Assembly (NCBI GenBank): GCA_945861895.1
Contig: CAMAWF010000006.1
Location: forward strand, 30,199-94,198
Reading direction: 5' to 3'
Source of the DNA: Rhizobium sp. Q54
GTDB lineage: Bacteria; Pseudomonadota; Alphaproteobacteria; Rhizobiales; Xanthobacteraceae
DNA: 64,000 bases
How positions within the stretch are numbered: position 1 is the first letter of the stretch; each line of letters begins with the position of its first letter. This document shows, one piece after another, positions 37,270 through 46,088 of the stretch. The position numbers were made by a program, and so were the translations under genes. The notes under the pieces were generated by a model, which had not been told where the DNA came from, did no database searches, and saw only the letters and a list, made by a program, of their open reading frames with translations.

Positions 37270-38076
37270 ATGTTCTTCATCCTTTCCAAGACGGTCGCCT
37301 TCCTCGCATTGCCGTCCAATCTGCTGATTGTGCTTGGGCTGGCCGGGCTGCTGCTGCTGCGCACGCGATGGCGCCGCGCGGGCCAACGGTTAGCGGTTAC
37401 GAGTCTCGTCCTGCTGGCGCTGATCGGTTTCCTGCCGTTCGGAAATCTGCTGGCAGTCTCGCTCGAACAGCGCTTCCCGCCCTGGGATGCCGCGCGCGGC
37501 GCGCCGGATGGAATTATTGTGCTGGGCGGCGCGATCTCGCCGGATTTATCCGCCGAGCGGGGAGAAACGGTGCTCGGAAGTTCCGCGGAAAGGATCACCG
37601 TTGTCGGCAAGCTGGCGCGGCTTTACCCGAATGCGCGCATCGTGTTTACCGGCGGCAACGCCAGTATTATCCCCGGCGGCCGCTCGGAAGCCGATTTCGT
37701 GCTGCCGGTATTCGAGAGTTTCAACATCGCGCGCGAGCGCGTTCAGCTCGAACGACTGTCACGCAACACCGCGGAAAATGCGGTCTTCACCAAGCAACTT
37801 GTGCAGCCCAAACCGGGTGAGCGCTGGCTGCTCGTCACTTCCGCGCAACACATGCCGCGTGCGGTCGGCTGCTTCCGCCATGTCGGTTTCCCAGTGGAAG
37901 CCTATCCGGTCGACTGGCGCACCGGCGGCTGGAAGAATTTGTTGCGTCCGGCATTTACGCTGTCCGGAGGGCTCGGACGCACCGACCGCGCGGTGCGCGA
38001 ATGGATCGGCCTGTTGGTCTATCGGCTCACCGGCCGTACCGGCGAATTTTTCCCCGGCCCCGACGGCAAAAACTGA
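37270..38076 (+). CDS. YdcF/ElyC-family (DUF218) membrane protein
   Basis: A 268-residue protein: two N-terminal membrane helices (about residues 2-25, 38-58) then a DUF218 domain (DGIIVLGGAISPDLSAERGE, IVFTGGN, ESFNIARERVQLERLSRNTAEN, RWLLVTSAQHMPRAVGCF). ElyC/SanA relatives act in envelope polysaccharide and peptidoglycan assembly. It follows the RraA-like gene by 28 bp. Confidence 0.88.
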   Translation: MFFILSKTVAFLALPSNLLIVLGLAGLLLLRTRWRRAGQRLAVTSLVLLALIGFLPFGNLLAVSLEQRFPPWDAARGAPDGIIVLGGAISPDLSAERGETVLGSSAERITVVGKLARLYPNARIVFTGGNASIIPGGRSEADFVLPVFESFNIARERVQLERLSRNTAENAVFTKQLVQPKPGERWLLVTSAQHMPRAVGCFRHVGFPVEAYPVDWRTGGWKNLLRPAFTLSGGLGRTDRAVREWIGLLVYRLTGRTGEFFPGPDGKN

Positions 38077-38268
38077 ACCGCGCAGATTGCGGTGCTTCGA
38101 TCCAATTCGGCGAATCGAATCGCCGGATGCACGAAGGCGCGCCCGCGTAAACGTCAAGATTGTGAGCCTTCTGGTGGGGCGGTATCTTTTTGCCGTCCGG
38201 GCGATTCGTGTCCGAGCCCGTGTTCTCGGACATCATTCGGCATGATGCCTTCAGGGGAGGGATCGTCG

Positions 38269-38448
38269 ATGTCGCTGGATATCCAAACCATCCGGGCCGC
38301 ATATTCGCCGGTCGCCGGCGACCTTCCGCTCGCCGGTCACGACAGCCATCGGCAAGCCAGTCGGAGCGAAACGCTGGCGACCGCTGCGGCTACCGCCATC
38401 GGCGTGCTGATCGTGGCCGTCATCGCCGTTTTGATGAGCCTCGGCTAG
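38269..38448 (+). CDS. Small single-helix membrane protein
   Basis: A 59-residue protein (MSLDIQTIRAAYSPVAGDL...) with one C-terminal membrane helix (about residues 37-57). A strong AGGGGAGGG ribosome site precedes the ATG. The longer frame upstream is not supported. No family recognised; the 190 bp before it hold no other gene. Confidence 0.6.
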   Translation: MSLDIQTIRAAYSPVAGDLPLAGHDSHRQASRSETLATAAATAIGVLIVAVIAVLMSLG

Positions 38449-38612
38449 ACGGCAGCCGGCGTTATCATTTCCGCGCTCGAACGAAACGGTGTCGGCTGGC
38501 CTTTCGATCCGGCGGCACGCTCTCTTCGAATTGGCGGACCGGCAATGGCGCCCTTGAGCGCGCGGGCTTGCTCTGCCACGATCCGAGCTCCGGGAGTAAA
38601 TAGAGAAAATAC

Positions 38613-39044
38613 ATGCCGCAAACCATTACCATCAGCTACCGCGCGCTGGTCGATGCCGCCGAGCGCGAAATCGAGACTTTGCCGGTCGAGGCGGCCATCA
38701 AGCTGCACGGCCGCGACGATGTCGTGCTGGTGGATATCCGCGATCCGCGCGAGTTGCAGCGCGAGGGCAAGGTGCCGGGCGCATTTCATTGCCCGCGCGG
38801 AATGCTGGAATTCTGGATCGATCCGCAGAGCCCCTATCACAAGCCGGAATTCGCGCAGGACAAAAAATTCGTATTTTTCTGCGCCGGTGGCCTGCGCTCG
38901 GCGCTTGCCGCGCAGACCGCGCAGCGCATGGGGCTAAAGCCGGTCGCTCATGTCCGGGGCGGCTTCGGCGCCTGGAAAAAGGCCGAAGGGCCGATGCACC
39001 CGCCCGATCCGCCGGCGGATAAGAGACCCGAGAAAAAATCTTAA
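38613..39044 (+). CDS. Rhodanese-domain protein
   Basis: A 143-residue single-domain rhodanese: VVLVDIRDPRELQREGKVPGAFHCPRG and active-site loop FFCAGGLRSA with catalytic cysteine, then VRGGFGAWKKAEGP. Transfers sulfur from thiosulfate or persulfides to thiol acceptors. GST follows 5 bp after; probably co-transcribed. Confidence 0.9.
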   Translation: MPQTITISYRALVDAAEREIETLPVEAAIKLHGRDDVVLVDIRDPRELQREGKVPGAFHCPRGMLEFWIDPQSPYHKPEFAQDKKFVFFCAGGLRSALAAQTAQRMGLKPVAHVRGGFGAWKKAEGPMHPPDPPADKRPEKKS

Positions 39045-39049
39045 TCGCA

Positions 39050-39724
39050 ATGGCGCTCAAGCTCGTCATCGGCAACAAGAACTATTCCTCCTGGTCGCTG
39101 CGGCCGTGGATCGCCATGAAAGTGGCGGGCATCGCGTTCGACGAAGAGGTGATCCCGCTCTACGAGCCCGGCAGCGCCGAAAAAATCGAAAAATATTCGC
39201 CCGCCGGCAAGGTGCCGGTGCTGATCGACGGCGACACGCCGATCTGGGAATCGCTCGCCATCCTCGAACATCTGGCGGAGAAATTTCCGGACGCGAAGCT
39301 GTGGCCGGCGGACGCCCGCGCGCGCAGCCATGCCCGCGCGGTGGCGAGCGAAATGCACGCGGGCTTCGCGGCGCTGCGCAAGAACTGTCCGATGAACATG
39401 TGGCTGCCGCCGAAGCCGCGGCCGCAACCGGACGAGGTGATGGAGAATGTGCGCCGCATCGAGGCGCTGTGGAGCGAATGCCGCGCGCGTTTCGGCAAAA
39501 GCGGGCTGTTCCTGTTCGGCGCGTTCGGCGCGGCCGACGCCATGTACGCGCCGGTGGTCGCACGCTTTCACAATTATGGCATCGAGGTCGGCCCGGTGGC
39601 GCGCGCCTATATGGAGGCGGTCATGGCGCTGCCGGAGTGGGGTGAGTGGCGCGATGCCGGCCGCAAGGAGCCCTGGGAGATGCCGGGCAACGAGCCGGAC
39701 TGGCCGACGGTGCTGCGCGTTTGA
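39050..39724 (+). CDS. Glutathione S-transferase
   Basis: A 224-residue GST: N-terminal thioredoxin-like domain (LVIGNKNYSSWSLRPWIAMK, GKVPVLIDGDTPIWESLAIL, the cis-Pro and ESLA glutathione-binding stretch) and a helical C-terminal domain (FGAADAMYAPVV). Conjugates glutathione to electrophiles; substrate unknown. Follows the rhodanese closely. Confidence 0.9.
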   Translation: MALKLVIGNKNYSSWSLRPWIAMKVAGIAFDEEVIPLYEPGSAEKIEKYSPAGKVPVLIDGDTPIWESLAILEHLAEKFPDAKLWPADARARSHARAVASEMHAGFAALRKNCPMNMWLPPKPRPQPDEVMENVRRIEALWSECRARFGKSGLFLFGAFGAADAMYAPVVARFHNYGIEVGPVARAYMEAVMALPEWGEWRDAGRKEPWEMPGNEPDWPTVLRV

Positions 39725-39767
39725 GCGCGCAAAAAATCCCGCACCGATTTCACCGCCGCCTTCGCCG

Positions 39768-40190
39768 CTACCAGGGCCGCTCGACGGAATTGGTGACGTG
39801 CTCGCGGTCGGGCGCGGTCAGGCATACGCCGATGCACAGATATGAGAGTTCCGGATGCGGATTGTGGCCGCGATGGAATTTCGCGATCGGCTCGGAATAG
39901 CAGTCGCCGGCCTTGGCCTTGATCAGCGCGCCTTCCTGGAAATGCGCCTCGAAGATGCCCTGCAGCGCGATAAAGAAGGTCGCGCCGTTGTGGCAATGCC
40001 AGTTGGTGTAGCCGCCCGGCGCGATCTCGGCGTTGTAGATCTGCACCTTGGCCTGCGGGTCCTTCGGCAGCGAGGCGTAGAGCTGGTCGAACAGCATATT
40101 GCGGTGGAACTGGAACTGCTGGCCAGGACGCACGAGGCCATCGAGTTGGAGCTTGAGGTCGCTGTATTTGTCGGGCGAAAGCGCGGACAT
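39768..40190 (-). CDS. Cupin-domain protein
   Basis: A 140-residue cupin. Metal-type motif 1 is [19 protein letters not shown] and motif 2 is [17 protein letters not shown]. Cupins cover dioxygenases, isomerases and binding proteins; activity not predictable. It lies convergent with the GST and divergent from MccB; start ATG 40190. Confidence 0.8.
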   Translation of the reverse strand: MSALSPDKYSDLKLQLDGLVRPGQQFQFHRNMLFDQLYASLPKDPQAKVQIYNAEIAPGGYTNWHCHNGATFFIALQGIFEAHFQEGALIKAKAGDCYSEPIAKFHRGHNPHPELSYLCIGVCLTAPDREHVTNSVERPW

Positions 40191-40315
40191 TGCCGATCTC
40201 CTGGGTATGCTCGGCGGGAGCTTACCGGCCGCGCTTGTCGCCGTCACGCCGCAGCGCGGTTGAGCCCGCGCCGCCGGCGCGCCATGATGGCCCGGCCCAG
40301 ATTCGGGAGGGAACT

Positions 40316-41923
40316 TTGGCGGTCTTCGCCTCGACGGTCGATACCAACGGTGCTGAGTTTAGCGCCAATGCCGGGCGCATGCGGGCGCTGGTCGCCGAAT
40401 TGCAACAGCGCCGCGCCGAGGCGGCGCTGGGCGGGCCGGAAAAATCCCGTGAACGGCATGTGGCGCGCGGAAAGCTTCTTCCACGAGAAAGAGTGATGAA
40501 CCTGATCGACCCCGGCTCGCCGTTTCTGGAGCTTTCGCCGCTCGCCGCCAACGGGATGTACGGCGAGGCCATCCACGGGGCGGGGTTGATTACCGGCATC
40601 GGCCGCATCGAAGGCCGCGAATGCGCGATCGTGTGCAACGACTCGACCATCAAGGGCGGCACTTATTATCCGATGACGGTGAAGAAGCATCTGCGGGCGC
40701 AGGAGATCGCGCGCGAGAACCGGCTGCCCTGCATTTATCTCGTCGACAGCGGCGGCGCCAACCTGCCGCATCAAACGGAAGTGTTCCCCGACCGCGAGCA
40801 TTTCGGCCGCATCTTTTACAATCAGGCAAATCTCTCGGCGCTGGGGATTCCGCAAATCGCGGTGGTCATGGGCTCCTGCACCGCGGGCGGCGCCTACGTT
40901 CCGGCGATGTCGGACGAGACCGTGATCGTCAAAGGGCAGGGCACGATCTTTCTCGGCGGGCCTCCGCTGGTGAAGGCCGCAACCGGCGAGGTGGTCACCG
41001 CCGAGGAACTGGGCGGCGCCGACGTGCATGCGCGCAAGTCCGGCGTCGCCGATCATATGGCGGTCGACGATCATCATGCGCTCAGCATTGCGCGGCGCAT
41101 CGTCGCCAATCTCAATAGCAAAAAGACCGTGGACATTCCGCTGGTTGCGCCGCGCGAGCCGAAATACGACATCGCGGAACTCGACGGCATCGTGCCGGCG
41201 GACCTCAAGAAGCAATACGATGTCCGCGAAGTGATCGCGCGGCTCGCCGATGGCTCAGAGTTCGACGAGTTCAAGGCGCTTTACGGAGCGACGCTGATCG
41301 CCGGTTTCGCGCGCATTCACGGCATGCAGGTCGGCATCCTCGGCAATAACGGCATTCTGTTTTCCGAAAGCGCGCTGAAGGGCGCGCATTTCGTCGAGCT
41401 GTGCTGCCAGCGGCGCGTGCCGTTGTTGTTTCTGCAAAACATCGTCGGCTTCATGGTCGGGCGCGACTACGAGGCCGGCGGAATTGCCAAAGACGGAGCG
41501 AAACTCGTTACAGCCGTCGCCTGCGCCCAAGTGCCGAAGATCACGCTGATCTTAGGGGGCTCCTATGGCGCGGGCAATTACGGCATGTGTGGCCGTGCTT
41601 ACGGTCCGCGTTTCCTGTTCACCTGGCCGAACGCGCGCATCTCGGTGATGGGCGGCGAGCAGGCGGCCTCGGTGTTGGCCACCGTCAAGCGCGACAACAT
41701 CGAAGCGGAGGGGCGAAAATGGTCGCAGGTCGAGGAGGAGGAATTCAAGCAGCCGATCCGCGAGCAGTACGAGAGCGAAGGCAATCCGTATTACGCCACC
41801 GCGCGGCTGTGGGATGACGGCATCATCGCGCCCAGTGAAACGCGGCGCGTGCTGGCGCTGGCGTTCTCGGCGGCGCTCAATGCGCCGGTGCCGGAGACGA
41901 AGTTCGGCGTGTTCAGGATGTGA
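40316..41923 (+). CDS. Methylcrotonyl-CoA carboxylase, carboxyltransferase (beta) subunit
   Basis: A 535-residue carboxyltransferase of MccB length. Blocks typical of Mcc[78 protein letters not shown] and [16 protein letters not shown]. It carboxylates 3-methylcrotonyl-CoA in leucine breakdown with MccA (49142-51112). Start: TTG 40316 behind GGGAGGG fits the family N-terminus; no ATG fits. Confidence 0.92.
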   Translation: MAVFASTVDTNGAEFSANAGRMRALVAELQQRRAEAALGGPEKSRERHVARGKLLPRERVMNLIDPGSPFLELSPLAANGMYGEAIHGAGLITGIGRIEGRECAIVCNDSTIKGGTYYPMTVKKHLRAQEIARENRLPCIYLVDSGGANLPHQTEVFPDREHFGRIFYNQANLSALGIPQIAVVMGSCTAGGAYVPAMSDETVIVKGQGTIFLGGPPLVKAATGEVVTAEELGGADVHARKSGVADHMAVDDHHALSIARRIVANLNSKKTVDIPLVAPREPKYDIAELDGIVPADLKKQYDVREVIARLADGSEFDEFKALYGATLIAGFARIHGMQVGILGNNGILFSESALKGAHFVELCCQRRVPLLFLQNIVGFMVGRDYEAGGIAKDGAKLVTAVACAQVPKITLILGGSYGAGNYGMCGRAYGPRFLFTWPNARISVMGGEQAASVLATVKRDNIEAEGRKWSQVEEEEFKQPIREQYESEGNPYYATARLWDDGIIAPSETRRVLALAFSAALNAPVPETKFGVFRM

Positions 41924-41967
41924 GGATTAGCTTTGCCGTTGATCTCGCGGTGGCGCTGAATTTCTTT

Positions 41968-42058
41968 GTCATCGCCGGGCTTGACCCGGCGATCTCGTTT
42001 AGGTGGGCATGGCCGTGCCCCTTGAATCGAGATGGCCGGGACAAGCCCGGCCATGACA
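41968..42058. repeat. Palindromic intergenic repeat (family A)
   Basis: TTGTCATCGCCGGGCTTGAC begins one self-complementary arm; the second arm ends ATGGCCGGGACAAGCCCGGCCATGAC-like. Fills most of the gap between MccB and the BrnA antitoxin gene. Confidence 0.6.
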
Positions 42059-42174
42059 CATCGGTATTTTGAGGCGGTTACGCTGCGTCGCGTTTGCGCG
42101 GCTGGATGCGGCGGAGCAAAGCCGCGGCCTCGTCCTCCGTGCGCTCCAAATCGTATTGCGCCGCGCTATTTCCA

Positions 42175-42507
42175 TTAAGCCTTCTTCCTTTTCTCCTTCG
42201 GCAGCTTCGCCGCCTTGCGCAGCGCGGCATTGATGCGGCTCTGCCAGCCGCGGCCGCTGCGGCGAAAATATGCCACCACATCCGGATCGAGCCGCAGGCT
42301 GGTCGACTGCTTGGGATTAGCTGAAGGTGGACGCCCACGCCGGATAAGCTTCTCGCCTTTGTAAAGATCGGCTCGCTTGAACCACCCGTCAGTCAATTCC
42401 GGAATCTCGTCGTAGTCTTCTTTGGTCAAGACATAAGCGTCGACCTTCTTCATGTCACTGCCGACGCGCTTCAAGCTCGCCGCCGTATTTCGCTTTTTCC
42501 CGCTCAT
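42175..42507 (-). CDS. brnA: BrnA-family antitoxin
   Basis: A 110-residue BrnA-type antitoxin: PKQSTSLRLDPDVVAYFRRSGRGWQSRINAALRK is the ribbon-helix-helix DNA-binding end, and EIPELTDGWFKRADLY the N-terminal interaction region. It binds BrnT toxin and represses the operon. It overlaps the end of brnT by 53 bp if translated from ATG 42507; ATG 42453 would give almost no overlap. Confidence 0.88.
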   Translation of the reverse strand: MSGKKRNTAASLKRVGSDMKKVDAYVLTKEDYDEIPELTDGWFKRADLYKGEKLIRRGRPPSANPKQSTSLRLDPDVVAYFRRSGRGWQSRINAALRKAAKLPKEKRKKA

Positions 42508-42739
42508 TGGCCTTCCTCATCGAAAAGACGTGCCGTGCTTCGCCCCGCTGCGTCCAGCAGACGATCACCATGCGCTCTCGCAGATAACCAACGGTCATCA
42601 TGCGCAATTCGCCATAGTCGCGCCGCTCGTCGCGACTTTCGAGTTTGACGCCGGCAAAGACCTGTTCCGCATCCGCAAAGTCGAGCCCGCGTTCGCGCAA
42701 GGTCCATTCGCGCTTGGCGGGATCGAAGGTGATTTTCAT
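42455..42739 (-). CDS. brnT: BrnT-family ribonuclease toxin
   Basis: A 94-residue BrnT: MKITFDPAKREWTLRERGLDFADAEQVFAG at the start and MTVGYLRERMVIVCWTQRG...RHVFSMRKANEREK at the end match the family RNase-like fold. BrnT inhibits growth by cutting RNA and is neutralised by BrnA. The start lies just downstream of a strong promoter palindrome, so the mRNA may have little or no leader. Confidence 0.9.
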   Translation of the reverse strand: MKITFDPAKREWTLRERGLDFADAEQVFAGVKLESRDERRDYGELRMMTVGYLRERMVIVCWTQRGEARHVFSMRKANEREKAKYGGELEARRQ

Positions 42740-42741
42740 CG

Positions 42742-42776
42742 ATATTTATTGTATATACAATAAATATGGCGATCAA
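42742..42776 (-). promoter_or_regulatory. brnTA promoter with perfect 26-bp palindrome
   Basis: ATATTTATTGTAT followed by its exact complement forms a 26-bp perfect inverted repeat at 42742-42767. On the minus strand it contains a TACAAT -10 box (42748-42753), 17 bp from TTGATC (42771-42776). The -10 ends 8 bp before the brnT ATG. This is the expected operator for BrnA/BrnTA autorepression; the bare AT-rich block stands out against GC-rich surroundings. Confidence 0.7.
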
Positions 42777-42862
42777 GTGGCGGTTGCGGCCGGGGCTGGC
42801 ATATGATCGCCGCTGAGAGTCGGTCCGGGCCTAACGTGCGTTCGCAACGAGAGGAAATGTCC

Positions 42863-43321
42863 ATGCCACTAATTTCCCGCGCAGCCGTTTATGGCCTGCT
42901 CCTTTCAGCCGGCCTCGTGGCCGCGCTGCCCGCGCGGGCGGCGTTCGAGTTCCAGCCCGGACAATGGCAGGAAACCGAAACCGGCGAGGAAAACGGCAAG
43001 CAAGTCCCGCCCGAAACGTCCACCAGTTGCATGACGCCGGAGGAAGCCAAGGACCCGGTCAAGTCGCTGTCGGTGATGAAGGACGCCGCTGGGCAATGCA
43101 AAAAGCTCGACATCCAGCAAAAGGGCAACATCGTCACGATCGTGATGCAATGCGGCGACCCGAAGGAGATGTCGATCGACTTGGCGGCAAGCTACAGCTT
43201 CCTCAATTCGCGGCACTATACCGGCACGATGAAAACGACCGTCATCCTCGCGGGCAAAAAGACCACTGCCGACAAAACGATCGATTCGAAATGGACCGGT
43301 CCCGGTCCCTGCAAGAAGTGA
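42863..43321 (+). CDS. DUF3617-family secreted protein
   Basis: A 152-residue protein with a signal peptide (cut near ARAAFE), then EFQPGQWQETETGEENGK and SCMTPEEAKDPVKSL, CKK at the end; matches DUF3617. Function unknown. ATG 42863 is preferred because GAGAGG lies 8 bp upstream; ATG 42857 is too near that site. Confidence 0.8.
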   Translation: MPLISRAAVYGLLLSAGLVAALPARAAFEFQPGQWQETETGEENGKQVPPETSTSCMTPEEAKDPVKSLSVMKDAAGQCKKLDIQQKGNIVTIVMQCGDPKEMSIDLAASYSFLNSRHYTGTMKTTVILAGKKTTADKTIDSKWTGPGPCKK

Positions 43322-43358
43322 TACAGTTCTTGTCCTGTCACCGCCAAAGAGCCGCAGC

Positions 43359-44051
43359 ATGACGCATAAAGTTGCCCTCATCGTCGGCGCCGGCGCCGGC
43401 CTGTCCGCTTCGCTCGCCCGGCTGTTCGCCAAATCCGGCATGCGGGTGGCGCTGGCCGCGCGCACGCCCGACGATCTCACCAAGCTGGCGCAGGAGACCG
43501 GGGCGAAGACTTTTGCCTGCGACGCGACCAAGCGCGAGCAGGTCAACAAGCTTTTTGCCGATCTGGATGCGGCGACGCTTGGGCCCGACGTCGTCGTTTA
43601 CAACGCCAGCTATCGCGCGCGCGGGCCGCTGATCGATCTCGATCCCGCGGAAGTGGAAAAATCCATCGCGGTCACAGCTTTCGGCGGCTTTCTGATCGCG
43701 CAGGCGGCGGCGCGGCGAATGCTGCCGAACGGCCACGGCGCCATTCTGTTTACCGGCGCTTCCGCAAGCGTGAAGGGCTATGCGCAGTCGGCGCCATTCG
43801 CGATGGGAAAATTCGCGCTGCGCGGGCTGGCGCAAAGCATGGCGCGCGAGTTGTCGCCGCACGGCATTCATGTCGCGCATGTGGTGGTTGACGGCGGCAT
43901 CCGCAGCGCGCGCCGTGTCGAGACGCCGGACAAGCCGGATTCCCTGCTCGATCCCGATGCCGTCGCCATGAGCTATCTGCAATTGCTGCAGCAGCCGCGC
44001 AACGCATGGGCCTGGGAAATCGAGCTGCGGCCGTGGGTGGAAAAATTCTGA
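43359..44051 (+). CDS. Short-chain dehydrogenase/reductase-like protein with altered active site
   Basis: A 230-residue SDR fold: VALIVGAGAGLSASLA (NAD(P)-binding), VVVYNASYRARGP (NAG region), and an active-site segment GASASVKGYAQSAPFAMGK in which the usual catalytic Tyr is Phe (F147xxxK151). Ser near 135 and Lys151 remain. Such proteins may be inactive or use another residue. The function is unknown. Confidence 0.85.
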   Translation: MTHKVALIVGAGAGLSASLARLFAKSGMRVALAARTPDDLTKLAQETGAKTFACDATKREQVNKLFADLDAATLGPDVVVYNASYRARGPLIDLDPAEVEKSIAVTAFGGFLIAQAAARRMLPNGHGAILFTGASASVKGYAQSAPFAMGKFALRGLAQSMARELSPHGIHVAHVVVDGGIRSARRVETPDKPDSLLDPDAVAMSYLQLLQQPRNAWAWEIELRPWVEKF

Positions 44052-44087
44052 GGCCGCGGAACATTTCCTGCCGCCATCGAGAATAAA

Positions 44088-44264
44088 TTAATTCCAGCGG
44101 ATCGGACCGTTCAATGCCGCATAGATGAGAACCGCCGCCAGGAACAAGCCGTAAGCGACTGCTGGAATAACAATCACGGCGATCGCCAATTTCAAAATGG
44201 CTTTGAGCAGCGGATGCATCGGCGAACCGCACGGTTTGCGGGATTGCGGCGGTAACCAAGCCAT
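44088..44264 (-). CDS. Small membrane protein (58 residues)
   Basis: An ATG at 44264 opens a 58-residue frame to a TAA at 44088: MAWLPPQSRKPCGSPMHPLL then a hydrophobic stretch (about residues 21-50) with PAVAYGLFLAAVLIYAALNG and PIRWN at the end. Codon use is like a real gene, and the downstream 49-codon frame at 44633-44782 has a similar YGIFLALVL segment. No family recognised. Confidence 0.55.
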   Translation of the reverse strand: MAWLPPQSRKPCGSPMHPLLKAILKLAIAVIVIPAVAYGLFLAAVLIYAALNGPIRWN

Positions 44265-44460
44265 GGTGAGTCCTTGCTGCCGCTGGTTCCGGCGCGCGGC
44301 GCATGTATGGCAAAATTACGATGGGGGAGGTGACAAGAAAAGCCCCCGCATCGGCTATTCCGTGCTAGGATAGCCCACGAATCCATCAGGCAGAAAGATG
44401 CGTTCGGCTCCGCCAGCCGCGGAGCGTTCGTCTTTCGCTATCACGGAGACCATCGCCAGC

Positions 44461-44646
44461 ATGCATAAATTCCATATCGGGCAAACCGTTCGTTACAATG
44501 CGTCGTTCGGCCGTGGCGGTCCGAGCGGTTTCTATAAGATCGTGAAACAGATGCCGTCGGAGAGCGACGACCGGCAATACCGCATCAAAAGCGCCGGCGA
44601 AGCGCATGAGCGTGTCGTCAACGAGAGCCAGCTCAGCCGCGACTAG
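44461..44646 (+). CDS. Small SH3-like domain protein
   Basis: A 61-residue protein (MHKFHIGQTVRYNASFGRGG...). It aligns with the C-terminal half of the larger protein at 46089: VGQTV...FGR, then SGSYKVVKLLPSEGDD-like and YRIKSAGEAHERV..ESQL. An all-beta SH3-like fold is likely. ATG 44398 would add 21 unconserved residues. Role unknown. Confidence 0.65.
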   Translation: MHKFHIGQTVRYNASFGRGGPSGFYKIVKQMPSESDDRQYRIKSAGEAHERVVNESQLSRD

Positions 44647-44782
44647 AAAATTCCATTCGGCGATTGCGCCGCCGGCGCGCGGCAAATTCAATTCCACGCA
44701 CCCGGCCGCCGCTCAGCACCAAGGCGAGAAAAATCCCGTAGACGATGCCGGGCAGCACACTGTGGTCGGGCGCCGGGGCCAT
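44633..44782 (-). CDS. Possible 49-residue membrane-like protein
   Basis: ATG 44782 to TGA 44633 encodes MAPAPDHSVLPGIVYGIFLA and then LVLSGG with a basic tail. The segment resembles YGLFLAAVLIYAALNG of the small protein at 44088. It overlaps the 3' end of the SH3-like gene by 14 bp. A chance frame is possible. Confidence 0.3.
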   Translation of the reverse strand: MAPAPDHSVLPGIVYGIFLALVLSGGRVRGIEFAARRRRNRRMEFSSRG

Positions 44783-44811
44783 TTACATCACCGCTTCGGC
44801 ATGACAGGCGC

Positions 44812-45798
44812 CTACGCCGTCAACAGTATCACATTCCCGGCGGTCTTGCCTTGCTCCACCGCCTCATGCGCGGCGATTACATCGGCGAGCGGAAATGGCT
44901 TGGCGAGCCGGTTGAAGAGACGGCCCTGTTCGAGCGCGCGGGTGATCGCGGCCACCGTGCGCTCGCGCTCCTCGGCGCCGAGTTCGTAGACCAGAAAGAA
45001 TTGCAACCGGATCGAGTTGACCAGGCAGAACGGGGCGGGCAGGGCCGCTTCCGGTCCGCCGGTGCCGTAGATGATGACGCTGCCCTTCGGGCGCAGCACG
45101 CCGGGAATGAGTTTGGCGTTGGCGGCGATGTCCATCTCGATCACCGCATCGACGCCTTTCTTGCCGGTGATTTCCATCACCCGTTCGCCGACATTCTCGC
45201 GCTTGTAGTCGATGGTGTGGTCGGCGCCGGCCTCATGCGCGAGTTTCGCTTTTTCTGCCGATGATATTGTGCTCACGATGCTCGCCCCGCGCGCCTTGGC
45301 AAACTGGATGACGTATTGGCTCACCGCGCCGGCCCCTCCGGAGACGAGCAGTGTCGTGCCCTTGCCGGCGGCGGCCAGTTCGACGGCGTGATAGGCGGTC
45401 ATGGCCGGGATGCCGAGGCAGGCACCTTCCGCAAAGCCGATCTTGTCGGGCAGCCGCACCGCCTGCGCGGACGGCAGCACGATATATTCCGCCGCGCTGC
45501 CGAATGGGCGTTTCCATTGCCCATTCCAGATCCACACCCGCTCGCCGATACGCGACTTCGCCACACCGTCGCCGGCCAGGTCGATTTCGCCGGCGCCGTC
45601 GCTGTGCGGGATCACGCGCGGAAATGCGATCTTGCGGGCGGTTCCGGCGCGGCTCTTGACGTCGGAGGGGTTGACCCCCGACGTGTGCAGCCGAACGCGC
45701 ACCTCGCCGGGCCCGGGTTTCGGGGTCTCGATCTCGCCGAGCGTGAGCACATCGCGGGCGGACCCGTTTTTTTCGTAATACGCGGCACGCATTCGCAA
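44812..45798 (-). CDS. NADPH:quinone oxidoreductase, zeta-crystallin type
   Basis: A 328-residue zinc-independent MDR: GEVRVRLHTSGVNPSDVKSR, NADPH site TTLLVSGGAGAVSQYVIQFAKARGA and IGFAEGACLGIPAMTAYHAV. Reduces quinones or other alkenones. Start ATG 45798 fits the family. Confidence 0.9.
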   Translation of the reverse strand: MRMRAAYYEKNGSARDVLTLGEIETPKPGPGEVRVRLHTSGVNPSDVKSRAGTARKIAFPRVIPHSDGAGEIDLAGDGVAKSRIGERVWIWNGQWKRPFGSAAEYIVLPSAQAVRLPDKIGFAEGACLGIPAMTAYHAVELAAAGKGTTLLVSGGAGAVSQYVIQFAKARGASIVSTISSAEKAKLAHEAGADHTIDYKRENVGERVMEITGKKGVDAVIEMDIAANAKLIPGVLRPKGSVIIYGTGGPEAALPAPFCLVNSIRLQFFLVYELGAEERERTVAAITRALEQGRLFNRLAKPFPLADVIAAHEAVEQGKTAGNVILLTA

Positions 45799-46088
45799 CC
45801 TCGTTCTTGCTCGTTTTTGGGCCAGTCCCTTGGAATGCGGAATTCTAGCGGTGCTGACAATGAAAATGGCATCCAGAATGATTCAGAACAGCCTGCGCAT
45901 GGCGGTGTCTTCGCCAATTTCGTCCCATTTGCGCGTTTAGGACGTGGGCGGCGGGCCCGGAGTTCCATTTGCCGCAACTGTAGCGGCGCGCTTGCCGCAC
46001 CAAACGATGCCCATAAACCATTGGTATCACTGTATTTTAGGCACAAAAATTTTCCCCGCCGGTGAAAATTCAGTGCTATAGTTGCGGC

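Noticed and set aside
42078..42338. Minus-strand frame ending ...LERTEDEAAALLRRIQPRKRDAA
   Set aside because: It overlaps brnA in another frame, its start is inside brnA, and there is no separate start codon or ribosome site after the brnA stop.
45799..46088. 26-codon frame and a possible promoter before the histone-like gene
   Set aside because: Too short, no ribosome site; only a CTATAGT box just before the ATG, not enough to call.
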